In this document: positions 49,286 to 60,900 of the stretch, piece by piece | Position numbering within the stretch: position 1 is the stretch's first letter | Layout of the letters: each line of letters opens with the position of its first letter | Source: Setophaga petechia | Taxonomy: Eukaryota > Chordata > Aves > Passeriformes > Parulidae | NCBI GenBank assembly: GCA_024362935.1 | Contig: JANCRA010000019.1 | Span: 14,256,501 to 14,320,500, forward strand | Direction of reading: 5' to 3' | DNA length: 64,000 nucleotides | Translations under genes and position numbers: made by a program | Notes under the pieces: generated by a model | Told to the model about the DNA's origin: nothing | What the model saw: only the letters and a program-made list of their open reading frames with translations | Databases searched by the model: none

Positions 49286-51691
49286 CATAAAGGCATCTGG
49301 CCTAACCACAACTGGTCATTTTCTCTTTCCATACATTATGGAGGTAAAAACAAAAGAGTTATGAAAATAATTACTCTCTGTATCCAGGACCTAATTTCCC
49401 AGCTTCACTTTTTATAATTAAGGGACACTCACAGATTAGCTCAGTGCATTTAAGGATTAAACAGCAATGAAATTTCACTCATTAAAATTCAGAATGTTTT
49501 ATTTAGATAACACATAAACAGAGATCTTATGGAAAATAATTAGAATCTGGTTAGAAAACAATGGCCAGAATAAAGATATCTCTAGCAAGAGTTGTGCAAG
49601 TTTCTGAGTAAAATGCAAGACTCCAGCCTCAGACTATTATGAGCAATTTACATGTAATTCTCCTCCAAGGTTTGTCCACACAGCACAAAGCAGTGTCAGC
49701 ACAACAAGAGCCTGGCAATAATTCTAAACGAGACTGCTCATTTATTGGGAGAAGCACACAGCACTGCCAGCTTTTCTCCTGGGTAACTACATACACCTGA
49801 GATAAATCATGTATGGCCAGCTCAAGAATCCCAAACACAGCACTCCATGGCACAAAACCTCGGTGCATAAAACACAAAGGGCATCCCAGACACCAAAATA
49901 CAGAAATAGATTCTAGAAGTATATTTTTCACAATGCCATGGAGTTACTCACACATGTATGTTTTCTTGTTCTATATTCACATGACATGCAAATGTATATT
50001 CATATTACAGATTGCTTCAGTAAGGAACAAGCAGCATGGTATGAGTATGTATGGATGGGTACCATTCATTGGAGTGTGTATATAGAAATTTATATGAAGG
50101 TCTAAAACCACTTGACAACTTATGCTGAAATTTGGCCCTTGTTTTCACTATTTTAAATTACTGAAGAGATGCAAATATTCTGATGGGCATTTATAGCTAC
50201 ATATAAAGGAAGATATAAGATGAATGTTTACAATGTTACAAATGAAAGGGGAATAGCATAGCCAGAATTCTTAATTTTATATATTATTTTATACAGGAGA
50301 AAGTAAACTACACTGCATAAAACTGTATAGGAAATTACCTTTTAGGGTATTTCTATCATAATGCTGCTTCACAAGCAGGAAATTTCCCATTTCTCTCATA
50401 TTTATATAAAGATGTCTCTTCAATCTACCTCTACTATAATACCCCTCCCTACTTGCAAGTGTTCTCATGGAAACTGCAAAAATATTTCAGGATTTATCTT
50501 GCAATAAGCTGCTTTGAAAACGGGATCAATATGCAATTTCAGATAATGGCCATAGTTAAACTGCAGAAATTATTCTGCAAATACAATGTTCCTTACTTCA
50601 AGAACAGCACAGTCTGCTGGCCTTCAGCATGCATTTCTGATTTTGAACATCTATCCTTTTGCAAGGACAAGGGCAGTGGTTTACTGAATCACAGCTGAGG
50701 AGGGTGAGAGACCTGCTGTACCACTACTCAATGATTAAGCTTGACTATAATATCCCAAACTACTCTTAGAAATGAGTTAGCTAACAAGAGTCTGAGGGGA
50801 GCAAAAATAAAGGCTACCCTTTTCACACACTGCTGCTTAGATGTTCACATAAGTTTGAAATACAACTTCTGTCAGGACAAACATTTTCATTCTTGAACAT
50901 TTAATAGTTAAAAAAAAATACAAATTACCAAAAGAAAGTAGTCATCTGTGACACTGGAGTTCAAGTTTCCAAGCTGAAAACTACTCTGAGTCAAAGCATC
51001 AGCAGGAGTCTTAGAATGCTAGACAGAAATAAACTAGGTAATAAAATGCCATTATGTTCAGCAATGCACAAATCTTCTGGATTGACAAGCCTGGACTATT
51101 TTGTTAGAACAAAGGATGGTATTCCTTTAAATCTACTCCTTAAAGGGAGAGCACCCAATTTAGTCTTGAGTTTACAGAATAGTTTCCAAGATTTTACATA
51201 GGCTTGGATTTACAGCAACAAGAAAACCAGAATAGGCTCAGAAATTAGTTGTTAAAATAGTAATTTTGATTTGGACAAGAGTCTCATGAAACAGTTTACT
51301 TCCTTTGGCATCCTAGTGAAAAGCTTTCTTTTTCATATGGGTCTTTTATCTTCCACTTTATGTTGTTCATCTACAGTTAGTCATGTCAACTATCAAAGAA
51401 AAAATGAAACAAACCTGTTTGAGCTCCAAGTCTCTTTCATGCTTATTTATTGATGAAGAAATACTTCGGGCACAGAAATAAATTTAATATACTTGCTCAT
51501 TTCAACCATTTTATCAGAGCCAATTTTAGGAGCTTTCACTGTATAGTATTGTAATACTTAAAAGCATGAATCCTTGTATTATGTATTATCCATAGAGGTG
51601 CCCTAACAAATATTAGATCAGTTCCTTCAGACACAGAGCAGTATGAGAGAGATTCAAAATACTTTTCATTCTTACTACCTGTTTAACAATT
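49286..51691. other. AT-rich unique DNA, no gene recognised
   Basis: Contains overlapping frames on both strands at 49629-50085 (100 and 90 codons) with no recognisable domain. Nothing else can be supported. Confidence 0.5.
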
Positions 51692-51738
51692 CCTTTTTTT
51701 TTTTTCTTTTTAGTAAAAATAAAGAAAAAAAAAAAAAG
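51692..51738. repeat. Homopolymer hairpin (poly-T arm facing poly-A arm)
   Basis: CC, 12 T, C, TTT at 51692-51709 and AAAG, 12 A, GG at 51721-51738 are perfect 18-base reverse complements with an 11-base loop. A G6 run follows directly. This could be the junction of two opposed poly(A) tails or a local inverted duplication. Run lengths may be affected by assembly error. Confidence 0.8.
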
Positions 51739-51959
51739 GGGGGAAATCCCATTGTTGAAACAAATCCTTTTTAAAAAGTTGAATAATAGACACAAAAACC
51801 AAGTCCAAGTTGGAAAAAAAATTATCCCAGATGAAATAATAAGACATACACTAGAAATTAAAAAAAAAAAAAACCAGAAAAAAAGCATTGAATCAAACTG
51901 CTTCCTGCAATGCTGGAGTTCCTTGATGTAGTGCTATTACTAAATATAGTATTTTACTA
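51739..51959. other. A-rich DNA, no gene
   Basis: Several A runs (for example near 51860-51872) and no gene. The 91-codon minus frame at 51613-51888 is Phe/Lys-rich because of these runs. Confidence 0.6.
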
Positions 51960-52260
51960 ATCTCAGCAGGGTGCTGGCTAACTGCATGCCCGTCAGATGT
52001 TTTTAACAGCCACCCCCTGTGGAACAAATCTAAGGAGAGCATGAAAAACACCCACATTTAAAAAAGCCCCCTTGCTAGATCATTAAGGAAAGATAAAGGC
52101 CTGTACATTGGGATGTGATATATAACACAATCACTGTGCCAAGAAAACACATGTTTGATTAGCGCGCCTCAGGTTCATTAATCGCCGTGTCTGCCTCACA
52201 GCAGTGGGTACAGTTTCCTCTGTAGCTACTGCACCAAAGGGTAAAGACACTTGGTAGCTT
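51960..52260. promoter_or_regulatory. Possible conserved non-coding element
   Basis: A non-repetitive block with GTTTGATTAGCGCGCCTC and GGTTCATTAATCGCCGTG (52154-52189), giving four CpGs and two homeodomain-like cores within about 36 bases of an otherwise CpG-poor region. Upstream are CTGCATGCCCGTCAGATG, GATAAAGGCC and GTGATATATAACAC. It has no coding frame and no repeat match. Inferred from texture and CpG retention. Confidence 0.38.
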
Positions 52261-54373
52261 AAAGACTGACACTCCAGCAGTAAATCTTGAGCCATTCCAA
52301 CATGCCTCTCTCACACAGTTTGAATAGCAGCTGTATCATAGCCTTAAATCTTCATTAAAATACAGTCCTAGGGTTTAGACGACAAAATAAACCATTACTG
52401 CACCATAAACAGGCAACAACAAGCAGACTAAAGGCATTGTCACAGGTTACTGAGGCAGTATTTCACCCTTCTGGCTACAGTAAGGCAGACACTTGACATC
52501 TACAAAAACCAAAAAAGTACAAATAAGAGGAGAAAAAAAAAATTGATATGGTTTCCAAAGACAATATATAAAATATCTGCTAAATGCAAAGCAATTCTGA
52601 GCCGAAAAAGCTTGGAGAGGGTTTTTTTTCTGGCTATTCCTCTGAATTCAGAGCTCCTGTTTCAGTGATTCATGGGAACGGGAAGGTTGAGCCATATATT
52701 ATGCTCAGTCAAGCAAGGGAGACCCAGCTCTGTCCGACCTCTGGATGTGATGTTCGGTTTCACAACAGAGAAAATCAGCTGCCATCATAGCATAGAGGAT
52801 AATCAGTGCAGTAAGGTGCTCACTGCTCACCTTCCATCTGTTAAATCTTAACCCAGGTATGTATTTATGCAGACAGGGTCCCTTTGTAGCACATGCAAAG
52901 TGAGCAACTATGTTTACAATGGCTGGCACTGAGAGGTGCAAAGAGAACAGTTTGTCTGATAGGAAAGCTGAAATCAGAAGATGGGACTTTCTATTAAAAA
53001 AAAAAAAAAAAATCACACTTACATTGAAAACTACCTAGCTATCCTGTTCACTTCCTTTATTCTGTAAATAAGATACATATTTTTTGTCAACATAGGAGAG
53101 AGTAGCTTAACTACACTGAGTTTAAACAGTTAATACAACCCTCCCCCCAAATAAACAATAAAAATGTGATAAAATGAATAAATTAACTATTCAGAAATTA
53201 ACACAATGCAGAGCCCTACAAAATAATGTAAACTATAGCTAACATGGTTTTTGCAGAAACAACTTGTCTGCCATATATATAACAGGTAAATATTGTGTTT
53301 CCAGAGGGAGGAGCTTTCATTAATTTTATAATTCACGTCAAAGGAAACATGAGAAAACTGGCAATCCTGAGATCTCCTGTTTTCATCACAGGGCCTAAAA
53401 AAGTAGGAGGGAGGTGAGGTGTGTTTTGCTAATAACATACCCTGAGGATGAGCATGGTATGGAGCATTAGTGGAGGAGCCTATGTCTTGGGTACAACCTG
53501 AACGACTGATGACATGAGAGAGCAACTTGCTTACTTTGGAAAGACAAAGTTGCTTGAGTTTGAAATAACTTTCTAGCAACAGCATGAATGGAAATAAGTT
53601 CTCAGGAACACTCTTTTTAAGGACTAAGGTTGTCACTGAAGTGAAGAGTGAAGCAAACATTAATGATTCTCTGTTTACAAACTACGTGTGAAAGCCCCAA
53701 ATGCTGCGTTAATGAAGGGAGAACAGGATCACTGTGAAACTGTGAATAGAAAATCAGCTGCCTGAATTGGCTAAGAAATCTGATGCTGGTACAGACCCTG
53801 CACTAACCTAGAAATAGGGCAATATGCATAAAAAACCACCCTTCTTTAATTAAAACAAGAAACAACAATTTCACTTCTGAGAATTACCCTGCTCCGTTGT
53901 GCTTTCAGTTTTGAATGAGACTGAAGGAGAAGATATCCAAATAAACCCTCTCTTAAATCCTCAGCTTCAGTCACAGAGAGGGGAATAAACTCTAACTTGT
54001 CTCCTTTCTCCTTCTTCACCTTTTCTTGTTGTCTCTCTTTTTAAGGGTTTTTTCTTGAGAGCTGAATTCCCTTACTATAATTAAAACTAAACCCTAGTCT
54101 GCTATGAATTCACCACTGCACCTTCACATTTTTGCCAACTGAAACTTCCAGTCTTTCAAAGTTTGGGCTCTATTCCAAGCCAAGGTCTGTAGCTAAGTTA
54201 TCAAGTCACATTAGGATTTACTGAGAAAGATTTTGGCAGAGAATGCAGTCCGGTGTGTTCAGTGCTGGCTGCAGTATTTTGAGAGATCCTGATAGCTTTT
54301 AAACTTTCTCATACATAAATCCCCTAATTTCTAAAATTGACTATCAAAATATAACTCACATTTTTTCCACAGA
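52261..54373. other. Unique DNA with the longest open frame of the window, no gene recognised
   Basis: The minus-strand frame at 53187-53660 has 157 codons, the longest here. It is rich in Ser, Leu and Phe, has no recognisable domain or signal, and has no supporting splice or retroelement context. I regard it as a chance frame. 52996-53012 is a 17-base A run. Confidence 0.5.
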
Positions 54374-54627
54374 CCAAGTTACATGCAGGGATATGTGGGA
54401 GGATTTCAAACTCTTATTTGCAAGATGCCAAGAAGACAAGCTAAAATGTTACCAAGGTGACATCCACAGCACACCTGAGGACCCACACACTACCAGTAGC
54501 CAGTTATTCTCTGTTTACCTTCTTTCCTTTGAGAAACTGAAACAAAAAAGAGGCACCTGGCTTTTTCTGGAAACAAGAAGAACAAAACTTCAGCAGTGCT
54601 TGAATAAAGACCTTGAAATAAGGAGAA
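54374..54627 (+). other. Possible exon (coding or non-coding), low confidence
   Basis: The stretch begins after CACATTTTTTCCACAG, a good acceptor, and ends AAG before GTAACA, a plausible donor. It contains an ATG-initiated frame from 54393 (MWEDFKLLFARCQEDKLKCY at the start) that stays open through the donor and stops in the putative intron at 54659. The peptide is lysine-rich and unrecognised. Splice-like pairs of this quality occur by chance in tens of kilobases, so RNA evidence is required. A long non-coding RNA exon is the main alternative. Confidence 0.18.
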
Positions 54628-55610
54628 AGGTAACAATGGCCAGAATAGAAGAAAGTTAGTTTAGATAGAATTCTGGTCCAGCTAGTTGGATAGCTTGTGC
54701 TAGATTTGCATTTGTTTTCCTAATGCTGCATACTCATGAGTCAATTTGGAAACACTCTTGCTGCAGCAAATACTACCTCCTGCAGTATGCTTTGTGAACA
54801 AATAGGCTACATTTCCATATGCATACCTTTCCTTATGGCAACTCATATGAGAATGATTTTTACGTTTCTTTTTAAACAGAATGCTGCCACCATTCTGACT
54901 TCCTTTCAGGTCAAAAATAGGATAATATGAACTAGATGGTCTGTAGTCCACAGAATCATTTCTGAAATAAGTGGAAACTATAAAACCACTTCTTGTAGAT
55001 CTACCTTGGGTCACTGCCATCAACTGTGGTTCTGCCTACCTTCCCTCAGAAGTTGGGTGATTAAGAAAACCTATAAACCAGAATGCAATGAAGTCCAGGT
55101 GCTTTGATTTTTACATGAGGCTCTCCCTGAAGATCAGTTCTTGCTATCATCTTGTTCTGGTTTATCTCTCGCTCTATTTCACATTCTCAACATATTTTCT
55201 TTCCTTTGGCTAGTCATGTATAAATCAAGGTTTGGAGATCTAGAAGTCCTTTCCTACATAACACAGCCATTTGATGTCAAGTTGATTTTCAGTAGCAGGA
55301 CACCTGCAAGTTTCTGAGAGCCAAGTAAAAACTCTCAATTATCAGGTAGCCTGGAGTTGTGCAAATCAAAAATTGTCAATAAAATCCTGCGTGACTTGCT
55401 GTCATTGTTGGAGAAAACTTTTCCCCCTTTAAATACAACAAAAAATAGTAGTTGTCTTGAAAAATGAGTAAGTTTTACAGGAAATAATAAAAAGGTGTTA
55501 AGTTCTCTTCCAAGCACAATGACTGTAAGTTCACATGGATAAAAGGAGATTTCCTATTTCCTGACTTCTGCCCAGTGGCACACAGTGGCAAAGATGTTAC
55601 TGAAGCATAA
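54628..55610. other. Unique DNA, no gene recognised
   Basis: Short overlapping frames only (for example 54700-55023 minus, 107 codons). No repeat is recognised up to the left edge of the endogenous retrovirus. Confidence 0.5.
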
Positions 55611-55615
55611 AAAGC
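55611..55615. repeat. Target-site duplication, left copy (AAAGC)
   Basis: AAAGC directly precedes the TG of the 5' LTR and is repeated directly after the CA of the 3' LTR (57933-57937). A 5-base duplication is the size expected for several retroviral integrases, including ERVL-type elements. It fixes both edges of the provirus. Confidence 0.8.
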
Positions 55616-56187
55616 TGTACCCAGTTTTGACTGGGATTGAGCTACTTTGCTTCATAGCAGTTTGCTTAGTTCTATGTTTTGGCTTTGTGACCAAAAGTGT
55701 GGGTAACACACCAATACCTAGTGCAGAGCTGTGCTCACACAAAGGCTTTTCTGCTTCTCACACCACCCCACCAGCAAGAAGGCTGGGGATGGAAAAGAAG
55801 CCAGGACGGGACACAGCCAGAACCCCAGCTGAGCAAAGGGATATCCCACACCATATGGCATCACACTCAGCACACAAAGCCAGGGGAACAAGGAGGGTGG
55901 GGGTGTTGGGAGTGATGGTGTTTGTCCTCACAAGTCACTGTTACGTGTGATGGAGCCCTGCCCTCCAGGGGATGACTGAATACCTGCCTGCCCAGGGGAA
56001 GTGATGAATGAATGATTTGCTTTGCTTTTACTTGCACGTGTGGCTTTTGCTTTCCTTATTAAACAGTCTATATCTCAACCCTTGAGTTTTAGCACTTTTA
56101 CCCTTCTGGTTGTTCTCCCACATCCCACTGAAGGGGAGTAAGAACAGCTGCATGGAGCTGATCTGCCCACCAGGGTATAGCTGTACA
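55616..56187 (+). repeat. 5' LTR of the ERVL-like provirus
   Basis: Starts TGTACCCAGTTTTGACTGGG and ends GGTATAGCTGTACA, so it keeps TG...CA ends. Landmarks shared with the 3' LTR include TATGTTTTGG near 55672, TTTGTGACCAAAA near 55683, GTGATGGAGCCCTGC near 55947 and CCTGCCTGCCCA near 55984. ATTAAA at 56058-56063 lies at the position of the polyadenylation signal. Frames inside it, such as 55585-55950 (121 codons) and 55697-55915, are shadows of this repeat. Confidence 0.88.
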
Positions 56188-56193
56188 ATCCCT

Positions 56194-56210
56194 TCTGGCC
56201 AGAGTGGGGC
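56194..56210 (+). other. Primer-binding-site-like sequence (degenerate)
   Basis: TCTGGCCAGAGTGGGGC starts six bases after the 5' LTR, where the tRNA primer binds in a retrovirus. It resembles a Leu-tRNA-type site as used by ERVL elements, but with mismatches, so the tRNA identity is uncertain. Confidence 0.35.
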
Positions 56211-56705
56211 ATGAGGAGTTAGAGATAACAACTGATTTGATCAGAGCATGCTATACCAAATTTATATCTGTTTAGCTATGAGTTGTCAGGCTCCTGTGCT
56301 TGCCATGGGGCTTGCTTGCCTGGATGTAGATTGGTAACTAGTGCTCACTAGTGACTGCTTTTTGTTTCTGTTGTTTCATTTTCTTCTTATCATCCTATTC
56401 TGTTCTGCCTGGGAAGATACTGATAACAGGAATGGGCTGGCAGACAGCCAGGACACTGCTCCCATTCCTGTGCTGAACAGGCTGGAACTCAACTTCACAG
56501 GACTGTGACTGTGGCTAAAATCATGATGGTACAACCAAAAACACACAAGGCCATGGAGAAGTCTATAGTAGAGCAGGTACTCCCCTAAAGGGAGAGTGGC
56601 CTATGGATACTGTCATTCTGGAGCAGTTACATCCCCAAAGGATGGTGGTCTGTAGATAAGTCCACACTGCCCATGTGGACTGTGGGCCTGTGTGTAATCT
56701 TAAAC

Positions 56706-57040
56706 TGGAGAAGGGACAAGGGGAGGAGTTCATTGCAATGCTGAATCCTGTGGTCTGGTCCAAAGGGATGAGGCCTGAAGATTGTAGTGCAAACACCTTT
56801 AAATTGTTGTAATCCAGGATCTGAGTTGCATGTCGTGGGAACTACTATAGCAGAACCCCTCGCTGTTAGCCAGGCAAGGAGCAAAGGGAGGAGTTTGCTG
56901 CAAACCCTATTATGTTTTGTTGTTAAGCCCTATAATCTGGCGCACAGGAACCAGCGATGGAGACTGTCACAGGAATACTTTTAGACTTTTGTAACCCAGG
57001 ATGTGAGTAGCAGGCTATGGAAATTAGCACAGCAGGAACC
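56706..57040 (+). repeat. Diverged tandem duplication inside the provirus
   Basis: Two units, about 56706-56858 and 56877-57040, share the same order of motifs: GGGAGGAGTTTGCTGCAA (versus GGGGAGGAGTTCATTGCAA), TTGTAACCCAGGATGTGAGT (versus TTGTAATCCAGGATCTGAGT) and GCACAGCAGGAACC (versus ACTATAGCAGAACC). The period is about 170 bases. A smaller repeated motif pair lies upstream at about 56587-56613 and 56637-56663. I cannot tell whether the duplication predates insertion. Confidence 0.65.
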
Positions 57041-57372
57041 ATCTGAATCAATGGAGGACAAGCCTCACAAGATGTGAAAGTAATGCAGCGACCCAACCTG
57101 AGGTGTCTTTGGTGCCCAGTAACTCCATGGATCACACCACCTCTCCTGTCCTGAGTGAATTGATTGAACACAGATTGAATAACAGATTGGATACACATGG
57201 ACTAAATGGACTCAATGGACACTTTGTGGACTTTTAAAGGGGTGATCCAGACTAAGGTAACAATTTCCATGTATATATTCCAGGATGGGTAAGAGGAGGT
57301 GGTTAATGAGGGAGAATATTGGATAATGTGGGACCTGAGCACAGTTTCGATAGTATGGAATAAAGGGTGGAT

Positions 57373-57932
57373 TGCATGGGTTTTTTTCCTGGGATGGAGC
57401 TAATTTGCTTCATAAAAGCATGTATAGTGCTATGTTTTGGATTTGTGACCAAAACACTGTTGATAACACACTGGTACTTCAGCTGTTGCTGAGCAGGGTT
57501 TGCAAAGCACCAAGGCCTTTTCTGCTCCTCACCCCTTCCCACCAGTGAGCAGTCTGGGGGTGCACAAGGAGCAGGGAGGGGATACAGCCAGGACAGCTGA
57601 CCCCAACTGACCAAAGATACATCCCAGTGATATCCTGTTCAGTGATAAAAACTGGGGACAGGAGAAGGGGGACACTCAGCATTATGGTCCTTGTGTTCCC
57701 ATCACACGTGATGGAGCCCTGCTTTCAGGAGGCGCCTGAACATCTGCCTGCCCACAGGAAGTGGTGAATGAATTCCTTGTTTTGCTTTGCTTGCACACAC
57801 AGCTTTTGTCTTCATCTCAACTCCCAAGTTTTATCACTCATGCCCTTCTGATTCTTTCCCTTATCCCACCAGGGGGGAGAGTGTGAGCAGCTGTGTGGGG
57901 CTTAAGCTGCCCACCAGAGTTAAGCCACAACA
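57373..57932 (+). repeat. 3' LTR of the ERVL-like provirus
   Basis: Starts TGCATGGGTTTTTTTCC and ends AGTTAAGCCACAACA, followed by the AAAGC target duplication. It is colinear with the 5' LTR and with the antisense LTR at 10166-10704. It keeps CTGGGATGGAGCTAATTTGC near 57388, AACACTGTTGATAACACAC near 57453, GGGGATACAGCCAGGACAGC near 57577 and CTTCATCTCAACTCCCAAG near 57810. Minus-strand frames (57303-57614 and 57479-57682) are shadows. Confidence 0.9.
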
Positions 57933-57937
57933 AAAGC
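57933..57937. repeat. Target-site duplication, right copy (AAAGC)
   Basis: Matches 55611-55615 exactly and abuts the terminal CA of the 3' LTR. Confidence 0.8.
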
Positions 57938-60900
57938 CTATAGTAATTGGAACATCAGGCAATAGTTTGGTAATTGGTGAAAGTGCAAACTTCCCATTAG
58001 AAAAAATCCCCACAGCTTTCAGAAGACACAGAAACTGAGATAATGAGGGCTCTGTCAACCACTTCTAAAGGTGTTTATAGTCCCTGAGGGTAAGAGACAA
58101 ACATTGCTGTTGAGATTATCGTACTGGCCATTGAGCATGGCACAGTACAAGCACACAGGAGATAATACCCTTCTGCCAAAAGACAGCCTTTAATACTTCT
58201 GGTGAAGACAGAGCACAACATCATTCACCACATCATTTTACAAAAACTGATCTGACCAATGAGCAGGAATAGTGATAGTACACCTGACTAAGATCTCAGG
58301 CACCAGGACAGGAAACAAAAGCCCAACTCCACTGCTTGTTTTACAGAAGCAGGTATTGATAATATATGGCAGCACAGTCACTTTCAAGCTACTTGAAGGG
58401 AGTTAAAAATAAGTTATCATTATATTTTTAATATAAGTTCAATAATTCCCACTACCCTTTGAATGTTAGCACAAAGGCAAATAAGCTGATCACAGTTCCC
58501 TCTGGGACTGACTGTACACTGCTATTTTAGAATAATTTCACTAACATTTTCAGTCTGGTCAATCCTGCTGGGAAAGAAGTCCCCAGTGGTTCTGGGGGTG
58601 TGGGAGGGAAGGGGTTAGATGTACAGTTACATACATAGAATTATAGGGGGTCTTGACTTCAAATGCGTGCAAATAAATACTGTCTTTAACAGTCTTATTT
58701 CAAAAGTATTCTTCTCTAACACAATCATGCAAACATCTTCACTCTTTAATATCTTATTTTTTCCCAATTTTTGAAGCTAGGATCTTCAAAGAACCATTTA
58801 TCTGAAAACATTTTATGGACATAGCTTTCAAATCTCTTTTACATTAATGATGCCAAGAAGCCTGATGCTGTAATTTCAAATGCTTAATTATTATTTGGGT
58901 TTTCTACTTTGAAGAAGTGATGGGACTTTAGTATTCTTCAGCACTAGCCCATTATCTGGGATTCCAGTCCCAAGCTGAAAGTGGCCACAAACTGTGTCCA
59001 CAGCCAACATATTAAAGGACAGAATGGTTATCATCTGAATTTACATTCTTGTTTTTAGCACTTGCTGCATTTTCTTTCTATGGCTTTATCTGGAGATTTG
59101 CTAAAACATACATTTTGATTCATTCATTTCCAGGGAACTTTGAAAATATACTCTCTCTGGCTAACACTATAACTACAACTATCTTCATTATAATAGATTC
59201 AGTGAACAGAACCCTTCGCTCCATCAAACCAATAAACAGCCCAAGTTTGCAAAACAGATGTAGGGTGCCCCAACTAGTGAAGTGGAGGTAAGGTACCTAA
59301 TCTGCACAGGTGTATATGTAAATCCCAAACAGCTTCTACCTTTTCAGATTATTTTACAGCTTTAAATGACTTCTTATTAGCATCCGTAGGGCCTGTGTCA
59401 ATTTTGAAAATGGTATTTAGGTGCTTTTTAAAAATCTGACCTGCTCAGAGAAATCATCAGTTATGTACAGATCAGACCAAAACTACAGGTCTTTCCTTGA
59501 AATCCACTAAGGGTAGAAATTCCCTGAAATTCTCCTCACATGCATACCTCAGTAGTGAGATCCAAGCACTCCTACACTGATTTCCATACCCAACCTCCAC
59601 AAAGTGTTTTTTTTTTTAAAGCCACTGTAGGAAAATGTTTGAGCTCAGTGTCAACCCTAATACAAGTGTAGAAGTTTAATTTCAGTTTAGTCCTGCCAAC
59701 AATTCAAACCCATGCACTGGAATGTATGAGCCACAAGTAAACCTGACTCTAGAGCATCCAGCAGGACCTCTCCTGTGCGTGCAACCCTTCAGAAACGCGT
59801 GCCACTGGGGAAAGGAGAAACATTCAGAAATGCCACACAATAAAACACTGAAGTATCCACGTATAAAATGGAACAGTTAATGAGTAAACAAATGTGGAGG
59901 GGAAAAGAAAATTGTGTAACCATTGCAATCAAAGGAGAACATCACATAGAAACTATATCCTGTGTGAGGTTTTGTTATGGAGCCACTACGGAGGAAAAGT
60001 TAAGACCTCCAAGCCCTGCCAATGTAGCAAGCCAAATATGCCTACAGCCACGTACTGGGACTGATTGTGGGCACTCAACCCTGGCATTTTACATTTTTTT
60101 TTGATCTTTGCTTTGTGGAAATTCACAGTGGAATTTCCTACTGGACTACCTGCAACTTGTGTTTTGCTTCAGTAAAAACTGGAGGCTCAAGTTATACATG
60201 TGTCAACAGCTTCTCTAAATGTTTCCATTTAAATAAATTCTCAGAATAATTTACTGCACTTAAATGGTCAGCAGAAATAACTGTAACTTTCCTAGTCTGG
60301 TTACAGAACAATGGCCAAAATACCACATAGTCACTTAAAAATAACAATTTTACCAAAGCTGAATTTTCCTTTAAACAATTTCCAGGCAAAGTCTGCAAAA
60401 CAATTAACTGGGTAGACAGCATTCATAAATACGAAGCAAGCATTAAAATGCTTTATTCAGAGTTTGTAAAGGCTTGCTTGAAGAATTTGTGTTTAATTAT
60501 CACAGGTAATTTGAAGCCTGACCTTTGAAAGTATCCAAGCTAAACACCTGTTCTTCAGTAACACTGAGCTGCTGCTTATCAATTACAAATGTCTTTAGAA
60601 TAATAAATCATAAAGAATGAAAATGCAATTTTTTAGTACTGAACTATACATTGGTCCCAATAACTTAATATTAAGGGCTTACAATAGAACATAGCTGAGA
60701 TCATATACAAACAGTTTAGAAGAACTTAGGTTAAATAAATGTGTTTTAAAGACGTGTCCCCTGCGGCTAAAGCAGTTGAAGAAAACCATTCAAATAAGCA
60801 AATAACATTGTTTACATTTACAAATGAAACATCATATGAGTATTTATTGATTTTTTTAAAAAAATTCAAAAAATACATTGTAACAGAACAGAATGTATAC

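Larger units (their letters stand above)
55616..57932 (+). mobile_element. Compact, internally deleted ERVL-like provirus
   Basis: A two-LTR endogenous retrovirus in plus orientation: 5' LTR 55616-56187, internal part 56188-57372 (about 1.2 kb), 3' LTR 57373-57932, flanked by the AAAGC duplication. A full-length retrovirus needs several kilobases for gag, pol and env, so this copy lacks nearly all coding sequence. The internal part holds no frame above 91 codons and no domain I recognise. It carries a diverged tandem duplication (56706-57040), and a purine-rich AAAGGGTGG precedes the 3' LTR where a polypurine tract should be. The two LTRs have diverged clearly: I count 11 mismatches in a 63-base stretch near their starts, so the insertion is old. 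The ERVL assignment comes from recalled avian LTR sequence and is fairly secure at family level. It could be a non-autonomous lineage or a deletion. Confidence 0.85.

Noticed and set aside
53187..53660. 157-codon minus-strand open frame, the longest in the window
   Set aside because: No domain, signal peptide or splice context, and composition follows local base content. Frames of this size are expected by chance somewhere in 64 kb.
54925..54965. CR1-tail-like string GAACTAGATGGTCTGTAGTCC
   Set aside because: Only about 20 bases match, and no AATTCTATGA-type tail or upstream CR1 sequence is present.
55585..55950. 121-codon plus-strand frame
   Set aside because: It lies almost entirely inside the 5' LTR of the ERVL-like provirus and is a repeat shadow.
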